A stretch of DNA of 64,000 nt, from NCBI RefSeq assembly GCF_021261315.1, contig NZ_JAJSAX010000002.1:372001-436000 (forward strand), written 5' to 3'. Shown in pieces: positions 42,472 to 52,125 of this stretch. The stretch's first letter is position 1. Each line of letters begins with the position of its first letter. Under the pieces are notes generated by a model that did no database searches, was not told the DNA's origin, and saw nothing but the letters and a program-made list of their open reading frames with translations. The position numbers and the translations under genes were made by a program. The DNA comes from Epilithonimonas sp. JDS (GTDB lineage: Bacteria > Bacteroidota > Bacteroidia > Flavobacteriales > Weeksellaceae).

Positions 42472-43866
42472 TTAGTTTTTAGTTTTTGCAACTTGAGCCA
42501 TTAGTTCAGCTTCTACAACAACGCTGTCTCCTACATAACCGTAACCCTGCATATGAACGATTCCTCTTCTGATCGGCTCTATCAATTCAATTTTGAATAT
42601 CAGCTGATCTCCTGGAACTACTTTCTTCTTGAATTTCACATTGTCCATCTTAACAAAATAGGTGGAGTAATTTTCCGGATCCGGCACATTTGCCAAAACC
42701 AAAATCCCACCAACCTGTGCCATCGCTTCGATTTGCAAAACGCCTGGCATTACCGGTTCTTTCGGGAAGTGGCCAACGAAAAACGGCTCGTTCATAGAAA
42801 CGTTTTTCAAACCAACCACGTGGGTTTCTGACAATTGTAAGATTTTATCAACCAGAAGAAACGGTGGTCTGTGAGGCAACAATTTCATGATGCCATTGAT
42901 ATCAAAAACAGGTTCTGCTTTCAGATCAAAATCAGGAACATTTTTTCTCTTTTGCAATTTGTATTGTCTATTAAGTTTTTTTGCGAACTGTGTGTTTACG
43001 AAGTGTCCAGGTTTGTTGGCAATCACTCTACCTTTGATTCTAACACCAACCAAAGCCAAATCTCCGATCACATCCAATAGTTTGTGACGGGCAGCTTCAT
43101 TTGGGAAGTTAAGGGTAAGATTGTCAAGAATTCCGTTTGGACGGATAGAAACTTCGTCTTTACCGAAAGCTAATTTCAGTTTTTCTGTGGTTTCCGGTGT
43201 CAACTCTTTATCTACATAAACAATAGCATTGCTGATATCACCACCTTTGATAAGATTTGCATCCAAAAGCTGCTCCAACTCGTGCAAGAAACTGAATGTC
43301 CTCGCCGGTGCAATCTCTTCTTTGAATTCGGAAAGATTTTTCATACTGGCATTTTGAGTTCCCAAAACTTTGGTTCCAAAATCTACCATAGTTGTAATCT
43401 CGTAATCGTCTGCTGGAATGACTGTGATCTCGGAACCTGTGGAAGGGTCGATGTAGTTCATCACTTCTTTCACCACAAGATATTCTCTTGCAAGATCTTG
43501 TTCTTTAACGCCTGCTTTCTCAATCGCTTCTACAAAATATTTGGAAGAACCATCCAAAATCGGTGGCTCTGCACTATTCATTTCAAGGAAGGCATTATCA
43601 ATATCCATACCGACCAAAGCAGCTAAAAGATGCTCGCAAGTATGGATTTTGACCCCTAACTTTTCCAGAGTAGTTCCTCTTTCTGTAGTGGTTACGTAAT
43701 TGACGTCAGCCTCTACCTGAGGATGACCTTCTAGATCTGTTCTTACGAATACGAATCCGGTGTTTTCCTTAGCCGGTTTGATGGTAAGATTAACTTCTCT
43801 ACCTGTGTGAAGACCAATACCCGAAAGTTTGATTTCTTCGCTGATTGTTTTTTGTTTATCACTCAT
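42472..43866 (-). CDS. lpxC/fabZ: Bifunctional UDP-3-O-acyl-GlcNAc deacetylase / 3-hydroxyacyl-ACP dehydratase
   Basis: Fusion protein of 464 residues, typical of Bacteroidota. Residues 1 to about 310 form LpxC, the zinc deacetylase that commits lipid A synthesis: KLSGIGLHTGREV, zinc-ligand CEHLLAALVGMDIDNA, EPPILDGSSKYFV, and the catalytic-region KPGHFVNTQFAKKLNRQY near 300. Residues about 320-464 form FabZ: MKLLPHRPPFLLVDKIL, GHFPKEPVMPGVLQIEAMAQ with the catalytic His and Glu. The fusion couples lipid A precursor commitment to hydroxyacyl-ACP supply. Confidence 0.97.
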   Translation of the reverse strand: MSDKQKTISEEIKLSGIGLHTGREVNLTIKPAKENTGFVFVRTDLEGHPQVEADVNYVTTTERGTTLEKLGVKIHTCEHLLAALVGMDIDNAFLEMNSAEPPILDGSSKYFVEAIEKAGVKEQDLAREYLVVKEVMNYIDPSTGSEITVIPADDYEITTMVDFGTKVLGTQNASMKNLSEFKEEIAPARTFSFLHELEQLLDANLIKGGDISNAIVYVDKELTPETTEKLKLAFGKDEVSIRPNGILDNLTLNFPNEAARHKLLDVIGDLALVGVRIKGRVIANKPGHFVNTQFAKKLNRQYKLQKRKNVPDFDLKAEPVFDINGIMKLLPHRPPFLLVDKILQLSETHVVGLKNVSMNEPFFVGHFPKEPVMPGVLQIEAMAQVGGILVLANVPDPENYSTYFVKMDNVKFKKKVVPGDQLIFKIELIEPIRRGIVHMQGYGYVGDSVVVEAELMAQVAKTKN

Positions 43867-43914
43867 TGTATTAGTTTTGAGGCGGGAAGAACTGTGTCTT
43901 GGCTCCTGATACCT

Positions 43915-44937
43915 TTACTCTGATTTTTTATTTTCTAAATCGTTTATTCTCTTGACTATGTCGGTAAAATTACGGAAATGTACGTAATTTCTTCTGTAAT
44001 CGCTATAATTAATTGCTGGCGAACCGTAAAGTGTCTCACCATCTTTCGCAGCGTGGTTTACCCCACTTTGCGCCTGGATTTTGACTTGATTTCCAATTTT
44101 GATATGACCGACAATTCCTACCTGACCTCCAATCTGATTCCAGTCTCCAATAATTGTAGAACCTGCAATCCCAGCTTGAGCCGCGATCACATTGTTTTGA
44201 CCAATTTTCACATTGTGTGCGATTTGAATCAAATTATCAATTTTGGTTCCTTTGCCGATCACCGTTGAACCGATAGTTGCACGGTCGATACTGCAATTGG
44301 AACCGATTTCTACATCATCTTCAATAATGACATTTCCTAATTGTGGAATTTTCTTAAAACCTTCAGCCGTTGGCTGGAAACCAAATCCGTCACCACCAAC
44401 AACTGTGTTTGAATGAATAACGCAATTATCACCAACGATACAATAATCGTATATTCTTGCACCACTGTCAATTTTGCAATTTTTTCCAATCTTCACACCT
44501 TTACCGATGTAAACGTGCGGAAAGATCTGCGTGCCATCACCAACCGTTGCTTTCTCAGAAACATAAGTGAAGGCACCAATATACACATCTTCACCAACTT
44601 TTGCAGTCTCGTGAAAGAAAGATCCAGCTTCGATACCTGTTCTTCTACCCTGCATTTCTTGATAAAGATTCATCAGGATCTGAAAAGAAAGATAGGCATC
44701 TTCTACCGCAATGATTACAGGTTTATAATCTTTATTTTCTAATATTAAGCTTTCTGAAACAATTAGAACTGCGCATTCTGTATTCTCCAAAAATTCTAAA
44801 AATCTGGATTGTCCAATGAAAGACAAATGTCCCTTCTCTCCATTCTCAATAGGAGAAACGCCTGTGATGACCGTTTCGGGATTTCCGATGATTTTCCCGT
44901 TTATAAAATTTGCAATTTGTTGCGCAGTAAATTCCAT
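43915..44937 (-). CDS. lpxD: UDP-3-O-(3-hydroxyacyl)glucosamine N-acyltransferase
   Basis: Third lipid A step, 340 residues from ATG 44937 (MEFTAQQIANFINGKIIGNP); the in-frame codons before it start with TTG and lie over the promoter box. N-terminal uridine-binding domain with ISPIENGEKGHLSFIGQSRF, then hexapeptide coils, with catalytic His in QIAHNVKIGQNNVIAAQAGI and the Q-A-G-I-A-G closing motif, then C-terminal VGIVGHIKIGNQVKIQAQSG and a helical end. First gene of lpxD-lpxC/fabZ-lpxA-efp, gaps of 48, 3 and 27 bases. Confidence 0.97.
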   Translation of the reverse strand: MEFTAQQIANFINGKIIGNPETVITGVSPIENGEKGHLSFIGQSRFLEFLENTECAVLIVSESLILENKDYKPVIIAVEDAYLSFQILMNLYQEMQGRRTGIEAGSFFHETAKVGEDVYIGAFTYVSEKATVGDGTQIFPHVYIGKGVKIGKNCKIDSGARIYDYCIVGDNCVIHSNTVVGGDGFGFQPTAEGFKKIPQLGNVIIEDDVEIGSNCSIDRATIGSTVIGKGTKIDNLIQIAHNVKIGQNNVIAAQAGIAGSTIIGDWNQIGGQVGIVGHIKIGNQVKIQAQSGVNHAAKDGETLYGSPAINYSDYRRNYVHFRNFTDIVKRINDLENKKSE

Positions 44938-44943
44938 AGTTTG

Positions 44944-44951
44944 CAAAGATA
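44944..44951 (-). promoter_or_regulatory. -7 promoter box for the lpx operon
   Basis: Reverse strand TATCTTTG, exact TAnnTTTG match, six bases before the lpxD ATG, so the transcript would have almost no leader. It supports the ATG at 44937 as the start. Confidence 0.5.
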
Positions 44952-45010
44952 AATATTTTATTAATTATCCATTAATTAATTATGACGAATCAAAAACAGT
45001 TTTACTTTAA

Positions 45011-46225
45011 TTATAAAATTTCTCTTGGAAAATAGGCGATATATTTCTTCGTCGCATTCTCCATACAACCAAATAATATCTGATTTTCAGACTCTTCTAA
45101 TTTGAAAGTTTCACCTGTTTTATCCATCAGATAAATAGGCTGTTTCTCTGTATCATAAGGCAAAAGCGTTCGTGAAATTTGTCCAACCAATTCTTCTGCA
45201 TTATCGATATTAAAGTGATGATTGGTCTTATCAATTTTTTCTTGAATAAATTCTTCAGAAAATGGTTTTGATGAAATGATACTTTTCGGAAAATCTCTAT
45301 AAATTACCACTTTGCAAAGCTTAGCCAAAATAAAATCAGGATTCTCCGTCCACTCTTTTATCGCCTGGAAAACATCCATATCATCGAGCATTGTGAATCT
45401 TCTGATGTCTTCTTCCGTGGCTTCATCAAATTTATTCTTAATCAAAAAATATTTCAGGTTGGATGGCGCATCCAATTCCAAATTTTGCGAGACCAAATAT
45501 TTTGCTCTGTTGAGAATCTGAACCAAAACGTGTTCTGCCAACGCCGCAGTTTTGTGATAATAAACCTGCCAATACATAAACATTCTGGCGGTCAAATAAT
45601 TTTCGATGGAATAAATTCCTTTTGCATCAATGACCAATTTTTCGTTACTCACGTTCATCATTGAGATGATTCTTTCCACATTCACGTCGCCTTCGGAAAC
45701 GCCTGTATAAAAACTGTCTCGCTTCAAATAATCCATTCTATCAACATCTAACTGCGAGGAAATCAATTGGTTGAAAAACACCCTGTGGTATTTTCCTTGG
45801 AACATTTCAGTCGCCAAATCCAATTTCCCATCAAACTCTTCATTCAATCGCGTCATCAATAAAATCGAAATTTTCTCGTGGTGCCAATCGTCCATCAACC
45901 TGTTTTCCAAGGCGTGGGAAAACGGACCGTGACCAATATCGTGCATCAAAATAGCCAACATCGCCGCTTCTTCTTCCTCTTTTGAAATCTTGATTCCTTT
46001 CAGCTTCAAAGTTTCCAATGCTTTGAACATCAGGTTCATCGCACCAAGAGCGTGGTGAAATCTTGTATGTTTTGCGCCTGGAAAAATCAGTGAAAGCAAG
46101 CCGGTTTGGGAAATGCGTCTCAGTCTCTGAAAATAAGGATGTTCTATGACGTCAAAAAGAATCTCGTGTGGAATTTTGATAAAGCCGTGAACGGGGTCGT
46201 TGATGATTTTGAGTTTGTTCTGCAC
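45011..46225 (-). CDS. HD-domain phosphohydrolase (dNTPase-like)
   Basis: Protein of 404 residues with the HD metal-dependent phosphohydrolase domain in the first half: HTRFHHALGAMNLM, MHDIGHGPFSHALE (the HD pair), and QLDVDRMDYLKRD (third acidic ligand). Such proteins in the SAMHD1/dGTPase-related group cut deoxynucleoside triphosphates; the exact nucleotide here is unknown. The second half is helical and ends IYLMDKTGETFKLEES. It lies upstream of lpxD on the same strand with a separate promoter box. Confidence 0.9.
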   Translation of the reverse strand: MQNKLKIINDPVHGFIKIPHEILFDVIEHPYFQRLRRISQTGLLSLIFPGAKHTRFHHALGAMNLMFKALETLKLKGIKISKEEEEAAMLAILMHDIGHGPFSHALENRLMDDWHHEKISILLMTRLNEEFDGKLDLATEMFQGKYHRVFFNQLISSQLDVDRMDYLKRDSFYTGVSEGDVNVERIISMMNVSNEKLVIDAKGIYSIENYLTARMFMYWQVYYHKTAALAEHVLVQILNRAKYLVSQNLELDAPSNLKYFLIKNKFDEATEEDIRRFTMLDDMDVFQAIKEWTENPDFILAKLCKVVIYRDFPKSIISSKPFSEEFIQEKIDKTNHHFNIDNAEELVGQISRTLLPYDTEKQPIYLMDKTGETFKLEESENQILFGCMENATKKYIAYFPREIL

Positions 46226-46261
46226 AATCTATAAATGATAGTTGATAAATGATGATTGATA

Positions 46262-46269
46262 CAAAAATA
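46262..46269 (-). promoter_or_regulatory. -7 promoter box for the HD hydrolase gene
   Basis: Reverse strand TATTTTTG, exact TAnnTTTG match, 37 bases before the start codon. Confidence 0.45.
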
Positions 46270-46336
46270 GGGAAATTGGATGATTTTATTTGATTTGATT
46301 TGTATATTTGAGTGATTACCTTTTTAATAAAACTAA

Positions 46337-46915
46337 ATGAAGTCTCTCTTATATTTAATAATAATTGTTTTATCTATTGAATCTTGTGAAAAGAAATCTC
46401 ACAATCTGATTGAACAAAAAACCGAAAAGGAAGAAAAGGTTTTTGTTCCAAAGATTGGCAAAAAATTTTTCGAGTACGACTTCATAGATTATTACAAAAG
46501 TGATTACGATGAATACAGTGTTTTAAAATTGGAAGAAAACAAAAACAAATCGAAAGCTGATAAATTAAAATTTGACGTTGTAGTAGGAAATTTTCCAGAG
46601 AATATTACTCAAACCAATTTCTTAGAATCAATGAATAAAATAGGTTTCACGAAACAAGAAATTCCAAAAAATAAATTTCGTGAAATTGATAAAATATTTA
46701 TTGATAAAACAATTGACGAAAGTGGCACCTACGCTTGTATCGCAGTTTATAGAGATATTTTAGTTTTTAAAAATCAAGGAAAAATAGTTGGGATTGCAAA
46801 GATTTGTTTTAGTTGTAAGCAACATCAGATTATTGGAACCAATGTTAATACTGATAATTTTGGTCAAAATGGGGATTATGACAAACTTAATACATTGTTA
46901 AGCCAAAATAATTAA
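46337..46915 (+). CDS. Unknown lipoprotein
   Basis: Protein of 192 residues, not recognised. MKSLLYLIIIVLSIESC is a lipoprotein signal with Cys17. The mature part is lysine- and glutamate-rich and then a beta-alpha fold; a CFSCKQHQ cysteine pair lies near the end. It is convergent with the lipid kinase gene, whose stop begins on the very next base, so the two 3' ends touch without a terminator between them. Confidence 0.75.
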   Translation: MKSLLYLIIIVLSIESCEKKSHNLIEQKTEKEEKVFVPKIGKKFFEYDFIDYYKSDYDEYSVLKLEENKNKSKADKLKFDVVVGNFPENITQTNFLESMNKIGFTKQEIPKNKFREIDKIFIDKTIDESGTYACIAVYRDILVFKNQGKIVGIAKICFSCKQHQIIGTNVNTDNFGQNGDYDKLNTLLSQNN

Positions 46916-47764
46916 TCACACCAAAATCCGCAAACTCTTCGGCAAAACCTTGATAGAAATCGGGGATTTTATCTTTTTGAATTCGCCGTCGATGTGCCAA
47001 TTTTTGGTGTTGACTTCAAATTCCACCTCTGACACGGGAAGATAGGAAACGTAATCGTCGTCTTTCAAACGTTTTGCAAACATCCGATACGCGAAAAACG
47101 GTGAATAATAAAGCGGAAACTTTTTGACCAAAACCAAATCCACCAAACCATCACTTTTGCTCGCCATTGGCGCGATGTAGGCGTTGTTGCCGAACTGTCG
47201 TGTGTTGGCGACATTTACCATCAAATAAGTTCCGTTATAGGATTGAAATTTGGAATCGGAAAACTTAATTGTGATTGGTTTGTAATTGAAGAATGTCTCG
47301 ATGGAAACTTTGATGTAGTTTTTGAAACCGCGATTGGTCTTTTCAAATTCCTTCACGACTTTTCCGTCAAAACCAGTTCCTGAAACATTGATAGAGAAAT
47401 GTTCGTTCACCGTAAACGTATCGATTTCACGGAATTTCTCATTTTTAATTTTATCTAATAATAAGGAGATATTTTTGCTAAAATTCGTTTCGTTGGAAAA
47501 TCCGTTTCCTGAACCTGCGGGGAAAACTGCCAGAATTTTTTCTGAATTAATGAGTTTTTTCGCCACCGTGGAAATTGTTCCATCGCCACCAACAGCCACA
47601 AAAACGTCAACATCACCCCAATGCTCATCAATGAAAGCATCTGTATCTTCCAGAGATTTCGAAACCAGAAACAAAGGATTATCTACTTTTTTTGAAAGCT
47701 CGTCCAAAAAAGGTTGGTAGTTTTTCTTTGCGGAAAATGGGTTGATGATGAAGGCTACGTTCAT
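46916..47764 (-). CDS. Diacylglycerol kinase-family lipid kinase (YegS/DgkB-like)
   Basis: Protein of 282 residues of the DAGK catalytic family. INPFSAKKNY at the N-terminus, nucleotide loop VFVAVGGDGTISTVAKKLI, and substrate-side FPAGSGNGFSNETNF. FSINVSGTGFDGKVV continues the family pattern, and the C-terminus folds back with WHIDGEFKKIKSPISIKVLP. Soluble, likely membrane-associated; phosphorylates a lipid such as diacylglycerol or a related lipid, not determined. Confidence 0.92.
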   Translation of the reverse strand: MNVAFIINPFSAKKNYQPFLDELSKKVDNPLFLVSKSLEDTDAFIDEHWGDVDVFVAVGGDGTISTVAKKLINSEKILAVFPAGSGNGFSNETNFSKNISLLLDKIKNEKFREIDTFTVNEHFSINVSGTGFDGKVVKEFEKTNRGFKNYIKVSIETFFNYKPITIKFSDSKFQSYNGTYLMVNVANTRQFGNNAYIAPMASKSDGLVDLVLVKKFPLYYSPFFAYRMFAKRLKDDDYVSYLPVSEVEFEVNTKNWHIDGEFKKIKSPISIKVLPKSLRILV

Positions 47765-47774
47765 AGGTTCAAAA

Positions 47775-47805
47775 GTAAAAATACTCTGAGGATTTCAGAG
47801 TATTT
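47775..47805 (-). terminator. Terminator after the DUF6526-like gene region
   Basis: Perfect 10-bp stem AATACTCTGA/TCAGAGTATT (47781-47790 with 47796-47805) with T run on the reverse strand, upstream of the lipid kinase start, so it closes the transcript coming from 49248-48012. Confidence 0.8.
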
Positions 47806-47840
47806 TGTTGAGTTATTTTATTTTTAATTTAAAAAATTGG

Positions 47841-47945
47841 TCGCTCCTCTGGAGCTTTGTATGTATTATTCGGTTCTTTTCTACCAACAGTTTCTCCGCT
47901 CTGCGGTTCTATTTTTTAACGTTAATCTAAGAGAGGTCCTTCTCT
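47841..47945. repeat. Row of three small hairpins
   Basis: GCTCC-TCT-GGAGC (47843-47855), CCGC-TCT-GCGG (47896-47906) and AGAGA-GGTCCT-TCTCT (47930-47945), spaced by about 50 and 30 bases. The linking text CTACCAACAGTTTCTCC is like the interspersed 'ctaccaa...ccct' repeats of flavobacteria. No gene in this 247-base gap. Confidence 0.55.
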
Positions 47946-48011
47946 GAACTTTGATAGTTATTTTGACCTATACTCTTTGCTTTGAGATTGTATTTAGATA
48001 AAATATTATTA

Positions 48012-48461
48012 CTAAATCCTTTTATTATCAGCTTTCCAATGATTGATGTTTTCTTTGATTTTGGAAGCGGACCAATCGTTTTCGCTTGCTTTGCTCATTA
48101 ATTCAACCAAATCTTCGTCTTCTGAAAATCTGAGTGCGAAAATCTGAGAATCGGAAAATTGATATGGTAAACTTTCAAGCCTTGTGCCTGTCAAAGTGAA
48201 ATAGCGAAGTTTGAATTCATTAATGATAATTCTGTCCTGAAGACCAACCGCGTAATGTTGTCTCAACATATATGATATTAGAATTATCAAAATTGAAGCG
48301 AAAGAAATCGCAGCCCAAATCCATACAAACTCTTCGTTGACATTGATGTTTTTCCACAATCTGTAAAGTGAAAAAACGAGTAAAACTAAACCGGCCGGAT
48401 AAACCACAAAATGATGCAATGGATAAAACTTGCGATAATTCTTAAGATTTTGGTTGCTCAT
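48012..48461 (-). CDS. DUF6526-like membrane protein
   Basis: Protein of 149 residues with two membrane segments (residues 18-36 and 46-64) and a soluble C-terminal part. NYRKFYPLHHFVVYPAGLVL, HYAVGLQDRIIINEFKLRYF and LPYQFSDSQIFALRFSEDED match what I recall of the DUF6526 family in Bacteroidota; function unknown. One base separates its start from the stop of the upstream lipoprotein gene, so they form an operon. Confidence 0.75.
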   Translation of the reverse strand: MSNQNLKNYRKFYPLHHFVVYPAGLVLLVFSLYRLWKNINVNEEFVWIWAAISFASILIILISYMLRQHYAVGLQDRIIINEFKLRYFTLTGTRLESLPYQFSDSQIFALRFSEDEDLVELMSKASENDWSASKIKENINHWKADNKRI

Positions 48462-48462
48462 T

Positions 48463-49248
48463 TTATTTGATTTTATATTGTTGGATGAATTCTGGTTTCA
48501 GTTGGTCCTTGATGTCTTTGAAATTTAAAGTGATATAAACCACGCCAGCTGCGTAAGCCGTGATTTCGTACTGATTGTAAACGAATGTGATTTTATTCTG
48601 GTCAAAAAAGAAGTTATTGTTCAGTTCAATTTTATCTACCAAAAGCATTTCTTTTTGTTCTGGCTCATCAAAATGATTTTGAAGAATCTTGTTCCAACTG
48701 ACATCTGTCGGATTTTTGAAAATATCGTTTTGCGAAATCACTTTGTTATTTTTCAAATCAAAAGCTTTGTAACTTTCGAAATAATAGCCGTGTGCACCGC
48801 CAGAATAACCGTTTCCTGCATATTGCAAGGTCAAAATATCGTCTTGGTTCGAAATCAGTTTCATTGCTGACATTTCTTCCCAGGTTTGTTTGAACTCCGG
48901 CATATACTCCTGCGAATCATCCTTTTTTAAAGATTCCGTTTTGAACTTCTCTAAAATCCCAGAAAGTGTTTTCTTAGAATAATCTTCAGAACTGATATTT
49001 GCAGGTTTGTAGATGCTGTCGAGAAGTGTTTTGTTGGTAATATCCGGAAATAATAAAATTTGTTTTTCGAAGGATAAAGTCAATGTTTTTGCAACTTTTA
49101 CAGAATCTTGAACTCTCAAGGAATCGATGGCGAATTCTTTTTTGGTTTCTATGCTATCGGATTTTGTGCTGGAAACTTTTGTGTTTTCTGTTTTATTACA
49201 GGACGAAAGTAGAACTGCGAAAGATAAAATTGCGATTAAGTTTTTCAT
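48463..49248 (-). CDS. DUF3298/DUF4163-type lipoprotein
   Basis: Protein of 261 residues. MKNLIAILSFAVLLSSC is a lipoprotein signal with Cys17. The mature part resembles DUF4163 followed by DUF3298 (RsiV-like): YAGNGYSGGAHGYYFESYKA is the characteristic GGAHG segment, and YQYEITAYAAGVVYITLNFK-like ITAYAAGVVYITLNF closes DUF3298. RsiV senses lysozyme in Bacillus, but there is no membrane anti-sigma part here. Likely periplasmic face of the outer or inner membrane. Confidence 0.85.
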   Translation of the reverse strand: MKNLIAILSFAVLLSSCNKTENTKVSSTKSDSIETKKEFAIDSLRVQDSVKVAKTLTLSFEKQILLFPDITNKTLLDSIYKPANISSEDYSKKTLSGILEKFKTESLKKDDSQEYMPEFKQTWEEMSAMKLISNQDDILTLQYAGNGYSGGAHGYYFESYKAFDLKNNKVISQNDIFKNPTDVSWNKILQNHFDEPEQKEMLLVDKIELNNNFFFDQNKITFVYNQYEITAYAAGVVYITLNFKDIKDQLKPEFIQQYKIK

Positions 49249-49272
49249 AAATTTAATTTTTAGAATGATAAC

Positions 49273-49300
49273 AAAAAACCTTCCAAAATTGGAAGGTTTT
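49273..49300 (-). terminator. Terminator after gyrB
   Basis: Perfect 10-bp stem AAAACCTTCC/GGAAGGTTTT (49275-49284 with 49291-49300), six-base loop, T run on the reverse strand, ten bases after the gyrB stop. Confidence 0.9.
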
Positions 49301-49310
49301 AAATTATAAC

Positions 49311-51610
<2,300 letters not shown>

Positions 51611-51832
51611 ATGACAACCATTACCATAAAAATAAACGAACGCACAAAAGCAGGGAAAACCTTGAAGAATTTGATTGAATTGTTTTCAAAAGAGAATAAA
51701 GGTGTTGAAATTGTGGAAGAGAAAAGTCCTTACAACCCAGAATTTGTCGCAAAAATATTAGAAGCTGACAAAAGAGGAAAATTCGTTGAAGTAAATCCAA
51801 AAGATATATGGGGAAGTTTAGGCTTAAAATAG
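51611..51832 (+). CDS. Antitoxin partner of YoeB-like toxin
   Basis: Protein of 73 residues. The N-terminus TITIKINERTKAGKTLKNLI has a ribbon-helix-helix-like or DUF2683-like strand-helix pattern; the rest (NPEFVAKILEADKRGKFVEV) is a charged, likely flexible toxin-binding tail. It is not a Phd/YefM-type sequence by eye. The toxin gene overlaps its last 25 bases. It probably represses the pair's own promoter. Confidence 0.8.
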   Translation: MTTITIKINERTKAGKTLKNLIELFSKENKGVEIVEEKSPYNPEFVAKILEADKRGKFVEVNPKDIWGSLGLK

Positions 51833-52089
51833 AGGAATTGGCTGAAAACCATATCAAAAAAATTTACAAATCTGGAAATCAAGGAAACATAAAGAAAATC
51901 GAAAAAATACTTTTAGAACTTTCCGAAACTCCATATTCAGGAACTGGTCAACCGGAGCAACTTAAACATCAGCTTACAGGTTATTGGTCGAGAAAAATCA
52001 ATCAAAAAGACAGAATAGTCTATCGTGTTGATGAAGATAAAGTTATCGTTTTTATAATCTCAGCAATTGGACATTATGAAGACAAATAA
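51808..52089 (+). CDS. YoeB/RelE-type mRNA interferase toxin
   Basis: Protein of 93 residues of the Txe/YoeB family. MGKFRLKIEELAENHIKKIY at the start; SETPYSGTGQPEQLKHQLTG, then YWSRKINQKDRIVYRV, which matches the YoeB core (PfeGkGkPEpLKhnLsGfwSRRI...HRLVY). The conserved C-terminal HYED end (GHYEDK) stands in for the catalytic HY of YoeB. The Lys/Arg set and one of the two usual histidines (HR changed to DR) differ slightly. Acts on ribosome-bound mRNA in known members. Its start overlaps the antitoxin gene by 25 bases, and a bidirectional terminator follows. Confidence 0.88.
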   Translation: MGKFRLKIEELAENHIKKIYKSGNQGNIKKIEKILLELSETPYSGTGQPEQLKHQLTGYWSRKINQKDRIVYRVDEDKVIVFIISAIGHYEDK

Positions 52090-52119
52090 AAGTCTGATAG
52101 AAAAAACTGTCAGACTTTT
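52088..52119. terminator. Bidirectional terminator between toxin and gltD
   Basis: Stem AAAAGTCTGA/TCAGACTTTT (52088-52097 with 52110-52119), A run on one side and T run on the other. Confidence 0.85.
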
Positions 52120-52125
52120 GTATTT

